From JAYZVT01 sp050248375 (lineage in GTDB: Bacteria > Pseudomonadota > Alphaproteobacteria > Rhizobiales > Methyloligellaceae), in contig JBFWSL010000038.1 in the NCBI GenBank assembly GCA_050248375.1, positions 1-18,438 on the forward strand: a DNA stretch of 18,438 nucleotides, given 5' to 3'. This document shows, piece after piece, positions 1 through 7,587 of this stretch. A program made the translations under genes and the position numbers. The notes under the pieces were generated by a model. It searched no databases, was not told where the DNA came from, and saw nothing but the letters and a program-made list of their open reading frames with translations. Within the stretch, counting starts at the first letter, position 1. Each line of letters opens with the position of its first letter.

Positions 1-122
1 CTTCTCAAAGCTCAAGCAGTTCCGAAGGGTGGCCACCCGCTTCGAGAAAACCGCCAGAAACTATCTCGCCGTCGTCACCATCGCAGCTATCGTACTATGG
101 ATCAGATAACTGTCCACACGAC
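1..122 (+). mobile_element. Right end of an IS5-family insertion sequence (partial)
   Basis: Only the last ~120 bases of the element lie in the window. They comprise the transposase 3' end and a short tail running to about position 122. A CTAG tetranucleotide at 123-126 immediately follows; CTAG or TA-type targets are typical of one IS5 subgroup (IS427-like), so this is the likely insertion junction. The left end and the second inverted repeat are outside the window, so completeness and exact boundaries cannot be judged. Family assignment rests on the transposase C-terminus; the boundary is inferred. Confidence 0.7.
2..109 (+). CDS. IS5-family transposase, C-terminal fragment (cut by window start)
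   Basis: Reading from position 2 gives a 35-residue tail beginning FSKLKQFRRVATRFEKTARN and ending VLWIR before TAA at 107-109. The RRVATR(Y/F)EKTARNYLA pattern followed by a hydrophobic end and a final WIR/WLR is the conserved C-terminus of IS5-group DDE transposases. It includes the last acidic residue region of the DDE fold (Glu in FEKTA). The protein would catalyse cut-and-paste transposition of its own element. The 5' part lies outside the window, so it is not known whether the gene is intact. The family call is secure even from this short tail. Confidence 0.85.
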   Translation, partial: FSKLKQFRRVATRFEKTARNYLAVVTIAAIVLWIR

Positions 123-575
123 CTAGGCCGCCGAACTGATGATCAGTCCGATTGCCAGGAAGGCCAGGGCGAGGGCGGCCGGAATCAGGACGATCTGAAG
201 CAGCACGTGCCGCCCCTGGATTTCGCCGCAGTCAATCGGCACCTCCGTGCTCAGGAAGTCCTTGAAGTCCGGATGTCGCCGCAGCCACGTTGAATCGCGC
301 AGCAGATAGACGGCCGACAAGGCCGCGAGCAGGGCGAAAACCAGCAGGGCGGCGAGACCCAGCCCGACCGGCATCGTGCCGATCGCGGCCATGGGACCGA
401 AAGTCAGTATGATCGCCAGCAGTGCCACCGCCACCGCGCCGAGCGCCGTCCGCGCCACATAGGGATGCATCCGGCAGGGGACGCTGGGCTCCCCGGCCAA
501 GCTATGGGACGAAGGATACATGGGCGGCGAAGCGCCGCCGCCGCGGATGCTGAAAGATCTTTCGTGCCTGCTCAT
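123..575 (-). CDS. Small integral membrane protein of unknown function
   Basis: I do not recognise this 150-residue protein. A hydrophilic N-terminus of ~40 residues is followed by three hydrophobic stretches, at about 43-65, 69-92 and 124-148. Between the second and third lies a polar loop with the segment RRHPDFKDFLSTEVPIDCGE. The last helix runs almost to the C-terminus (IISSAA). The ATG at 575 has a good ribosome-binding site (GGAGG, 582-586, six bases upstream). The TAG stop at 123-125 lies inside a CTAG at the edge of the upstream IS element, so the insertion may have supplied the stop or trimmed the tail. No partner gene is visible; the operon context is lost beyond the IS. It is likely a real gene because of its SD and topology; function unknown. 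Confidence 0.6.
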   Translation of the reverse strand: MSRHERSFSIRGGGASPPMYPSSHSLAGEPSVPCRMHPYVARTALGAVAVALLAIILTFGPMAAIGTMPVGLGLAALLVFALLAALSAVYLLRDSTWLRRHPDFKDFLSTEVPIDCGEIQGRHVLLQIVLIPAALALAFLAIGLIISSAA

Positions 576-720
576 TGTCTGCCTCCATGACTGTCATTTC
601 ACTGCGAGGCAGCCGGTCGGCGGGATGTCGGCCGACTACTGATACATATGGACGTGGTCGGTCGCGTTCCGGCCTGCAAGCCTGTGTGCGGGATGTCCGG
701 GCGAAGGGACGGGAAAAGAC

Positions 721-751
721 GAAGGGCCGCCCCGAAAAAGAGCGGCCCTTC
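721..751 (-). terminator. Rho-independent terminator of the groESL operon
   Basis: A ten-base perfect inverted repeat (721-730 GAAGGGCCGC pairing with 742-751) encloses an 11-base loop. It starts about 40 bases after the groEL stop. Read on the minus strand, the stem is followed by GTCTTTT, a short T-tract; read on the plus strand no T-tract follows. Position, stem strength and polarity fit termination of groESL transcripts. The T-run is modest. Confidence 0.75.
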
Positions 752-793
752 AAAATTGCGCGACTGAAGGGGCCGAGGCCCCGCCATCGCCGT

Positions 794-2434
<1,641 letters not shown>

Positions 2435-2470
2435 ATCAGTCTCCTGTCGGCTCGAATTGCAACACGGGGT

Positions 2471-2499
2471 CCGTCAGGCGGGCGGCCCGCCCGCCACGG
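2471..2499 (-). other. Strong hairpin in the groES-groEL intercistronic gap
   Basis: A seven-base GC stem (GGCGGGC 2477-2483 pairing with GCCCGCC 2489-2495, five-base loop) is extended by an outer CCGT/ACGG pairing (2471-2474 with 2496-2499) across a two-base bulge. It lies just downstream of the groES stop and upstream of the groEL ribosome site, and no T-tract follows. In Agrobacterium tumefaciens the groESL message is cleaved at a comparable intercistronic stem-loop, so an mRNA processing or stability role is plausible; that role is inferred here. Confidence 0.6.
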
Positions 2500-2503
2500 G
2501 TGG

Positions 2504-2794
2504 CTACTTCTCGAGCACACCCATGATGTCGGACTCCTTCATGATCAGCAGCTCCTTGCCGTCGATCTTGACCTCGGTGCCGGACCACTTGCCGAACAGC
2601 ACCTTGTCGCCCTTCTTGACGTCGAGCGCGACGAGCTTGCCGTCTTCGCCGCGCACGCCCGGGCCGGCGGCGATCACCTGGCCCTGCTGGGGTTTCTCCG
2701 CGGCGGTGTCCGGAATGATGATGCCGCCGGCGGTCTTGGTTTCCTCCTCGAGGCGCTGCACCACAACGCGGTCATGGAGCGGACGGAACTTCAT
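2504..2794 (-). CDS. groES: Co-chaperonin GroES (10 kDa, Hsp10)
   Basis: GroES is the heptameric lid that caps GroEL and closes the folding cage. The protein is 96 residues, the normal size. The N-terminus MKFRPLHDRVVVQRLEEE, the mobile loop around residues 17-34 with its GroEL-contacting hydrophobic GGIIIPD, and the roof-hairpin region VRGEDGK are typical. ATG at 2794 is preceded by GGAGAG (complement of 2801-2806). It is the first gene of the operon: promoter and CIRCE element lie at 2865-2931, and groEL follows after a 69-base gap containing a hairpin. Nothing is missing. Confidence 0.99.
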   Translation of the reverse strand: MKFRPLHDRVVVQRLEEETKTAGGIIIPDTAAEKPQQGQVIAAGPGVRGEDGKLVALDVKKGDKVLFGKWSGTEVKIDGKELLIMKESDIMGVLEK

Positions 2795-2864
2795 GGGTTA
2801 CTCTCCGTTTTCTGAGTGGATTGCGGCGTCCGCCCGTCTTGGGCCGCGCCGTGAAAACCATGCA

Positions 2865-2891
2865 TTGGCACTCTTCAAAGGCGAGTGCCAG
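2865..2891 (-). promoter_or_regulatory. CIRCE element (HrcA repressor binding site)
   Basis: Arms TTGGCACTC (2865-2873) and GAGTGCCAG (2883-2891) are separated by exactly nine bases. The inner eight bases of each arm pair perfectly. The classical consensus is TTAGCACTC-N9-GAGTGCTAA; both arms carry the same A/T-to-G/C compensatory change, so symmetry is kept. It lies about 70 bases upstream of the groES start, just downstream of the predicted promoter, the normal place for HrcA repression of groESL. The hrcA gene is not in this window. Confidence 0.93.
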
Positions 2892-2902
2892 AGCGCGGCG
2901 CT

Positions 2903-2931
2903 GGAATAGGCCTTTACCCGGATCAAGTCAA
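2903..2931 (-). promoter_or_regulatory. Promoter of groESL
   Basis: On the minus strand a -35 TTGACT (2926-2931) and a -10 TATTCC (2903-2908) are 17 bases apart, directly upstream of the CIRCE element. The context CTTGACTT ... CCTATTCC also partly resembles alphaproteobacterial RpoH (sigma-32) promoters (CTTG near -35, a C-rich -10), so use by both sigma factors is possible. Start point expected near 2896. Confidence 0.65.
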
Positions 2932-3048
2932 GGCTGCCGGCCTGCCGCCAGACCCGTGAATTGGCGGCGGCTGATGCGTCCTCCGGACCGCCGGCGCGTA
3001 TCGCCATGGCGGTGGAAACCGCGGGAAAGGGCCGGAAAGCGGTTGCTC

Positions 3049-3077
3049 TTGAAAGGCCGCTCTGAAAAAGTTGCAAA
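3049..3077 (+). promoter_or_regulatory. Weak candidate promoter for the EAL-domain gene
   Basis: TTGAAA (3049-3054) and TGCAAA (3072-3077) are spaced 17 bases apart, 25 bases before the EAL gene start. The -35 matches five of six consensus bases but the -10 only three, so this is a weak candidate. It is the best plus-strand match I see in the 308-base gap between groES and this gene. Confidence 0.25.
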
Positions 3078-3102
3078 TCGAGGCATGAACTGATTCGAGT
3101 CG

Positions 3103-4818
3103 ATGGCGGGGTCCCGGCAAGTGAAGACTGGCGGACGCCTTGCGCGCGGTTTTGCGAATTTCGCAATTCTCGTCGCAATGGCCGTTGTCGCGCTTGCCGT
3201 TTCGGCCGGTCTGCATGTGCAGGGCGGTCTCGGCTTCGCCGCCGCCTTGGCCATCGGGGTGGGCATGTTCCTCGTCATGGCCATGGCCCAGTTCGCGCTT
3301 GGCTCCCGCGGCGCCGCCGCGCCCGCACCCATGCTCCCGGCCGACCAGTCCGCGCAGCTCGCCGAGCTTCAGGCGACGGTGAACCGCTTCGCCGCCAAGA
3401 TCGAGCAGCTTGACCGCTTCGCCGCCCGCAGCGAGGAGTTCGACGCGCTCTCCAGCCGCATCCGCGACATGGAGTCGATCAACATCAAGCCCAACGAGAT
3501 CGAGACGCTCGTGTTGCGCGTGCGCCAGATCGACCGGCTCTCCGCCGAGATCGACCGCATGGATTCCCGCCTCGAGGCCCTGCGCACCCAGATGCAGATC
3601 GAATCCCGCGAGCGGCACGACCAGCTTTCCGGCGAGCTGCAGGAACTTGGCGCGCTGGTGAAGCATCTGGCCGACGGCCTCGCCGACCAGGAGGAATACC
3701 GCACGCGGCATCTCCCCGCGGCCGCCCCCCAGGGCGCGCTGCCCCCGCAGCCGTCCGCCCGCCTCGCTCCGCCCGACCCCGTGCAGCGCGAGGCCCGGAC
3801 CGGGGCGCGCCCCCAGGCGCCCGCGCGGCCCGATATGCCTGCGCGGTCCGAGACCGCTGCACGGCCGCAAGCCCCCGCGCGCAACCGCCCTGCGCCGCCC
3901 CGGCCAGAGGACGTGATGCGCCAGCCGCAGACGGCGCCAGCGGCATCCACCGCCGCCCACTCCGCTCCCAAGCCCGGCCGGCAGCGTCCGGCGCAGGCCC
4001 CGGCCCCGCATGCGCCCCATGACATGGCGGGCCATGACAACGTGGATGCCCTGCTGCTCGACCAGGTTCGCAAGGCCATCGATGGCAACCGTGTCGAATT
4101 GTTCCTGCAACCGATCATGGCGCTGCCGCAGCGCCGCGTGCGCTTCTACGAGGCGTTGACCCGGCTGCGCAACGAGGCGGGCGAGCTCATGCGCCCCGAT
4201 CAGTATCTCCATGTCGCCGAAGCCTCCGGCGCCATCTCGGCCATCGACAACGTCATGCTCTACCGCTCGGTGCAGGTGCTGCGCCGGCTGGAGCAGCGCA
4301 GCCAGGCCCGCGGCCTCTACTGCAACCTGTCCATGAAGTCGCTGCTCGACGCGGATTTCTTTCCCGAGTTCATCGCCTTCCTCGACGAGAACCGGGAGTT
4401 GGCCCAGAACCTGTTCTTCGAATTCCCGCAGGCCGTCATAGAGACCGCCGGGCCTATCGAACTGGAGAGCCTCTCCGTGCTGGCGAGCCTCGGCTTCCGC
4501 TTCTCCGTGGACCAGGTCACCGACCTCGACGTGGACTTCAAGACGCTGCATGACCGTGGCTTCCGCACGGTGAAGCTGTCCTCGGACATCTTCCCCGGCC
4601 GCATGGCCGAGGTGGGCGCTCGGATTCACCCCGCCGATATGCGCACCTATCTGGAGCGCTTCGGCATGCGCCTCATCGTTGAAAAGATCGAGGACGAGAA
4701 CGGCCTCGGCGCCGTCATCGACCACGATGTCCGGCTTGGCCAAGGCTATCTGTTCTCCGAGCCGCGGCCCGTGCGCCCGGAGATCTTCGGTTCCCGGCGC
4801 GAGGTCCGCGCCGCCTAA
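3103..4818 (+). CDS. Membrane-anchored EAL-domain protein, TipF-like c-di-GMP receptor
   Basis: The 571-residue protein has two N-terminal membrane helices (about 17-37 and 43-66), a coiled-coil-like heptad region (about 80-200), a Pro/Ala-rich linker (about 205-310) and a C-terminal EAL domain (about 317-560). In the EAL domain the EAL motif itself (350-352), Asn408, Glu440, Lys491, Glu527 and Gln547 (GQGYLF) align with conserved c-di-GMP/metal ligands. The DDFG metal/loop-6 motif is replaced by DQVT (470-473). The architecture matches Caulobacter TipF, a c-di-GMP-binding flagellar positioning factor, so binding rather than hydrolysis is likely. ATG at 3103 lacks a strong SD; GTG at 3121 is an alternative. 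The following HAD gene is 62 bases away. The EAL call is certain; the TipF role is inferred from architecture. Confidence 0.8.
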   Translation: MAGSRQVKTGGRLARGFANFAILVAMAVVALAVSAGLHVQGGLGFAAALAIGVGMFLVMAMAQFALGSRGAAAPAPMLPADQSAQLAELQATVNRFAAKIEQLDRFAARSEEFDALSSRIRDMESINIKPNEIETLVLRVRQIDRLSAEIDRMDSRLEALRTQMQIESRERHDQLSGELQELGALVKHLADGLADQEEYRTRHLPAAAPQGALPPQPSARLAPPDPVQREARTGARPQAPARPDMPARSETAARPQAPARNRPAPPRPEDVMRQPQTAPAASTAAHSAPKPGRQRPAQAPAPHAPHDMAGHDNVDALLLDQVRKAIDGNRVELFLQPIMALPQRRVRFYEALTRLRNEAGELMRPDQYLHVAEASGAISAIDNVMLYRSVQVLRRLEQRSQARGLYCNLSMKSLLDADFFPEFIAFLDENRELAQNLFFEFPQAVIETAGPIELESLSVLASLGFRFSVDQVTDLDVDFKTLHDRGFRTVKLSSDIFPGRMAEVGARIHPADMRTYLERFGMRLIVEKIEDENGLGAVIDHDVRLGQGYLFSEPRPVRPEIFGSRREVRAA

Positions 4819-4880
4819 CCGTCAGCCTGCGGCGGCGAGCCGCTTGACCGGGCCGCCCGGACCGCCTACCCACCCCGCCC

Positions 4881-5738
4881 ATGAGCACTGTTCCCCTGAT
4901 TTCCTCGGTCGCGCGCCTCGCTGGCGGCTACGATGCCTGGCTGTGCGACATCTGGGGCGTCATGCATGACGGCCTCAAGGCCCACCCGGCCGCCGTGGAT
5001 GCCTGCCGCCGCTACCGGGAGAAGGGCGGCGTGGTGGTGTTCATCTCCAATGCCCCCCGGCCGTCGAAGGCCGTGCTGCCCATGTTCGACCGCGTGGGTG
5101 TGCCGCACGACTCCTACGACGCCATCGTCACCTCGGGGGACGTGACCCGATCCGTGATCAGCGAGACGAGGGGCGCGCGTATCTTTCATCTGGGGCCGCC
5201 GCGCGACCTGCCCATCTTCGAGGGCCTGGACACGTCCTTCGTGGAGCCGAAGCAGGCCCAGTGGGTCGTCTGCACCGGCCTCGACGACGACGACACCGAG
5301 ACGCCCGACGTCTATGCCGATGTCCTGCGCGAATGCGCCGGCCTCGGCCTGCCGATGATCTGCGCCAACCCCGACCTCATGGTCGAGCGCGGCGACAAGC
5401 TCGTCTACTGCGCCGGAACCCTGGCGCTCGAATACGAGAAGCTGGGCGGCGAGGTGACCTACACCGGCAAGCCGCACCTGCCGATCTACGAGCGTGCCCT
5501 GGCCATGGCCGTCCAGGCCCGGGGCCGGGACATACCGCGCAGGAGCGTATTGGCCATCGGCGACGGACTGCGGACGGATATCGCCGGCGCGGCCAATGCC
5601 GGGCTAGACGCGCTGTTCGTGGCGAGCAGGCTCCACGTCAACGGTTCGGGGGAAGGCGAGGTGACGAAGGAGCTCGCGGAGCTGTTCGCCGGTGGCGCGA
5701 AGCTGCCGGTCGCGGCTCAGCTAGGCCTGGCGTGGTGA
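4881..5738 (+). CDS. HAD-superfamily hydrolase, TIGR01459 / NagD-like
   Basis: A 285-residue cytosolic HAD protein with a class-IIA (NagD-like) pattern. Motif I is CDIWGVMHDG with nucleophile Asp23. Motif II is VFISNAPR (Ser56-Asn57), and YTGKPHLPIYERAL carries the motif III lysine. Motif IV is SVLAIGDGLRTDIAGAANAGL. The usual second aspartate of motif I (DxD) is Trp25; DxWGV is characteristic of the TIGR01459 family. Substrate unknown; family members are only presumed sugar-phosphate or nucleotide phosphatases. No clear SD precedes the ATG, and it sits 62 bases after the EAL gene, so it may be co-transcribed. Its last 18 bases overlap the end of the convergent CheZ-like gene. Confidence 0.9.
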   Translation: MSTVPLISSVARLAGGYDAWLCDIWGVMHDGLKAHPAAVDACRRYREKGGVVVFISNAPRPSKAVLPMFDRVGVPHDSYDAIVTSGDVTRSVISETRGARIFHLGPPRDLPIFEGLDTSFVEPKQAQWVVCTGLDDDDTETPDVYADVLRECAGLGLPMICANPDLMVERGDKLVYCAGTLALEYEKLGGEVTYTGKPHLPIYERALAMAVQARGRDIPRRSVLAIGDGLRTDIAGAANAGLDALFVASRLHVNGSGEGEVTKELAELFAGGAKLPVAAQLGLAW

Positions 5739-6266
5739 GATGGCGGCGTCGTCGAACAGGCTGTCGATATCGGCCTGCGAGACCCCGGAACCCGGCCCGT
5801 TCAGCATCAGTTCCCGCTTGCGCTTGTCGCGGCGCGCCTCGGCGCGGCTGACGCCGCGCTTGCCATTGGCCGGATGCACCGCGTCGGCGAAACGTCCGAT
5901 GCGGTGCCCGATGCGGTCGAGCGTGTCGGCGACGCCAACCAGCCGCTGCCCCGCCAGGTCCTGGAAGGCGCAGGCTTCGAGAATGGCGATGGCCTGGGCA
6001 TTCACCGTCTCGCGGTAGCTATCCGGGTCGCCGCAATCCGCGTCCATCAGCGTCTCGGCGCATTCCATGATGCGCACCGCCGCGGCTTCCGTGTCGCTGA
6101 CGACGTCGCTCAGGTGGTCCCTGGCCTGGGGAATGCGCTGGCAGCGGACCTCGTTGGCCTGCAGCCGGCCTATCTCCTTGCGCAGGCGCGACAGGCGCTC
6201 GGCCGCGTGCGATGCCTCCGGATCAATGGGGCCGGCCTCGCCGAGCGTGGCGGAAAGCTGCCGCAC
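5721..6266 (-). CDS. cheZ: CheZ-like CheY-phosphate phosphatase
   Basis: CheZ dephosphorylates CheY-P and so resets the flagellar motor signal. The 181-residue protein is mostly helical and contains the CheZ signature ACAFQDLAGQR, with Asp103 and Gln107 matching the catalytic Asp/Gln pair (E. coli Asp143/Gln147, same spacing). A basic linker (about 130-152) leads to a C-terminal SQADIDSLFD (163-172), which resembles CheY-docking peptides of CheZ and FliM. It lies 191 bases downstream of cheY on the same strand. The GTG start at 6266 has a GGAGG five bases upstream. However, the frame stays open upstream as far as the cheY 3' end without any ATG, GTG or TTG, so the N-terminus may be misjudged or the gene may be N-truncated. 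Family call is firm. Confidence 0.85.
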   Translation of the reverse strand: MRQLSATLGEAGPIDPEASHAAERLSRLRKEIGRLQANEVRCQRIPQARDHLSDVVSDTEAAAVRIMECAETLMDADCGDPDSYRETVNAQAIAILEACAFQDLAGQRLVGVADTLDRIGHRIGRFADAVHPANGKRGVSRAEARRDKRKRELMLNGPGSGVSQADIDSLFDDAAISPRQA

Positions 6267-6413
6267 CGCCGCCTCCGCATAGGCCAGCGCGTCCTCGACC
6301 GGAAGCGGACGGCCTTGCGGATGGACGCGAGCCGCCTTGCGCGAAACCCGTGTTTTCGCGCCGGCGGCTTGTCTGGATCGTGTTGGCCTGGATATTCCGT
6401 GAGCGGTGGCGAG

Positions 6414-6437
6414 CGGCTTTCCCGGGGAGGAAAGCCG
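6414..6437 (-). other. Hairpin in the cheY-cheZ gap
   Basis: A perfect nine-base inverted repeat (CGGCTTTCC 6414-6422 with GGAAAGCCG 6429-6437) encloses a six-base loop, 21 bases after the cheY stop. No T-tract follows on the minus strand, so it is unlikely to be a full terminator. It could protect the cheY 3' end or lower read-through into cheZ. Confidence 0.5.
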
Positions 6438-6457
6438 TTGGCGCAGGGCGGAAGGGA

Positions 6458-6841
6458 TCAGTCGCCGAAGACGGCGTCGATCTTGGCCTTCAGCGTGGCC
6501 GCGTTGAACGGCTTCACGATGTAATTGTTCACGCCGGCCTTCTTCGCGGCGATGACGTTTTCCGTCTTCGACTCCGCGGTGACCATGATGAACGGCAGGC
6601 GCGCGAACTGGTCGTTGCCGCGCACTTCCTTGAGCAGCTCGTATCCGGTCATCGGCTCCATGTTCCAGTCCGAGATGACCAGGCCGTATTTGCGCTTCTT
6701 CAGCATTTCGAGGGCGGCGGTGCCGTCCGAGGCCTCGTCAACTTCCGAGAAGCCGAGCTGCTTCAGAAGATTGCGGATGATGCGGATCATCGTCTTGTAG
6801 TCGTCGACCACAAGAATCGGCATCGAAGGATCAACTGCCAT
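6458..6841 (-). CDS. cheY: CheY single-domain chemotaxis response regulator
   Basis: A 127-residue stand-alone receiver domain. The acidic pocket Asp13-Asp14 (VVDDY), phospho-acceptor Asp58 (ISDWNM), switch Thr88 (MVTAES), Tyr107 and Lys110 (NNYIVKPF) are all present with E. coli CheY spacing. No output domain follows, so phosphorylated CheY would act by binding the flagellar switch. ATG at 6841 has a GGGTGGG-type SD five bases upstream; an internal ATG at residue 7 is possible but shortens the first strand. The CheZ-like gene follows on the same strand. Single-domain regulators such as DivK look similar, but the FliM-facing residues and the neighbouring cheZ favour CheY. Confidence 0.93.
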   Translation of the reverse strand: MAVDPSMPILVVDDYKTMIRIIRNLLKQLGFSEVDEASDGTAALEMLKKRKYGLVISDWNMEPMTGYELLKEVRGNDQFARLPFIMVTAESKTENVIAAKKAGVNNYIVKPFNAATLKAKIDAVFGD

Positions 6842-6974
6842 TTTTTCCCACCCCGTATGATGCGGCGCATCCTGCCCGCGAAAATCACATCCCGACCGCC
6901 CCGCCTCTCCGACAAAAAGCCCGGAAAAGCGCCATGCACGGCCATATCCAGTGCGGAAAAATACCGGTGGCGGC

Positions 6975-6991
6975 TAAAAATTGCGTTAACC
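6975..6991 (+). promoter_or_regulatory. CtrA-box-like site in the cheY/maoC divergent region
   Basis: TAAA (6975-6978), seven bases, then TTAACC (6986-6991) differs by one base from the CtrA consensus TTAA-N7-TTAACC. It lies about 135 bases upstream of the cheY start. CtrA controls motility and chemotaxis genes in many alphaproteobacteria. In AT-poor DNA such as this the match stands out, but it is one imperfect site and its function is inferred. Confidence 0.35.
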
Positions 6992-7035
6992 GCTGTGGCA
7001 GGGCATCCGCCGGGAAAACCTGACTATTGGGGAAG

Positions 7036-7064
7036 TTGCAGGGACTCGCGTGGTTGACTATTGT
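7036..7064 (+). promoter_or_regulatory. Candidate promoter of the maoC gene
   Basis: TTGCAG (7036-7041) and TATTGT (7059-7064) are 17 bases apart, 40 bases before the chosen maoC ATG. Each hexamer matches four of six consensus bases. A TGTGCA-N9-TGCACA inverted repeat (7062-7082) overlaps the -10 edge and the expected start point. Confidence 0.3.
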
Positions 7065-7082
7065 GCACCGCGAAATTGCACA
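7062..7082. repeat. Inverted repeat TGTGCA-N9-TGCACA upstream of maoC
   Basis: The two six-base arms (7062-7067 and 7077-7082) are perfectly complementary around a nine-base spacer. They sit 22 bases before the maoC ATG and overlap the predicted transcription start. A nine-base direct repeat TGACTATTG at 7021-7029 and 7055-7063 flanks the same region. It is operator-like in form, with no known regulator assigned. Confidence 0.4.
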
Positions 7083-7103
7083 CCGCTCAAGGAATCAGCA
7101 CAA

Positions 7104-7556
7104 ATGCTCGTTAAGGCCGCGAATGGCGACCCCCGCCATGGGTATTATTTCGAGGATCTCTCCCTCGGCATGGAGGCGCGCCATGTCAAGAGGATCACCG
7201 CGGACGATATCCAGCTCTTCGCCGACCTGTCCGGCGACGACAATCCGGTGCATCTGTCGGAGGATTTCGCGGCCCGGACCATGTTCGGGCAGCGCATCGC
7301 CCATGGCATCCTGACGGCGAGCCTGCTGTCCACCATCATCGGCACCAAGCTGCCGGGACCGGGCTGCATTTACGTTTCCCAGAGCCTCAATTTCCGCGCC
7401 CCGGTCATGATCGGCGACGAGGTGGTGGCCACCGCCCGCATCACCGACCTGCTCGGCGAGCGCAGGCGGGCCATCCTGGCCTGCAGTTGCGCCGTCGGCG
7501 GCAAGACGGTACTGGATGGCCAGGCGGTCATCATGGTGCCGTGCCGCCCGGCTTGA
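7104..7556 (+). CDS. MaoC-like (R)-specific enoyl-CoA hydratase/dehydratase
   Basis: A 150-residue hot-dog-fold protein. Residues 43-50, SGDDNPVH, match the hydratase-2 motif GDxNPxH with catalytic Asp45 and His50, followed by FAARTMFGQRIAHG (56-68). Such enzymes hydrate trans-2-enoyl-CoA to (R)-3-hydroxyacyl-CoA in fatty acid or polyhydroxyalkanoate metabolism; the exact substrate cannot be told. I chose ATG 7104 (AAGGAA at 7089-7094) rather than the in-frame GTG at 7050, whose extra 18 residues (Cys-rich, non-conserved in character) overlap the promoter-like region. ribF follows 31 bases later, so the two are probably co-transcribed. Confidence 0.9.
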   Translation: MLVKAANGDPRHGYYFEDLSLGMEARHVKRITADDIQLFADLSGDDNPVHLSEDFAARTMFGQRIAHGILTASLLSTIIGTKLPGPGCIYVSQSLNFRAPVMIGDEVVATARITDLLGERRRAILACSCAVGGKTVLDGQAVIMVPCRPA

Positions 7557-7587
7557 CCTTCAGGGGTTCGCGACCCCGCAAGGCCAG

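Noticed and set aside
576..720. Promoter for the small membrane protein gene in the gap before groEL
   Set aside because: No hexamer pair with good spacing was found on the minus strand; only the SD at 582-586 is convincing.
2923..4743. Long minus-strand open frame antisense to the EAL-domain gene
   Set aside because: The plus strand has clear TM, coiled-coil and EAL signatures; the antisense frame has shadow-type composition.
7050..7103. GTG-started N-terminal extension of the MaoC protein
   Set aside because: The added 18 residues overlap promoter and inverted-repeat sequence, and the ATG at 7104 has an AAGGAA site and fits the family start.
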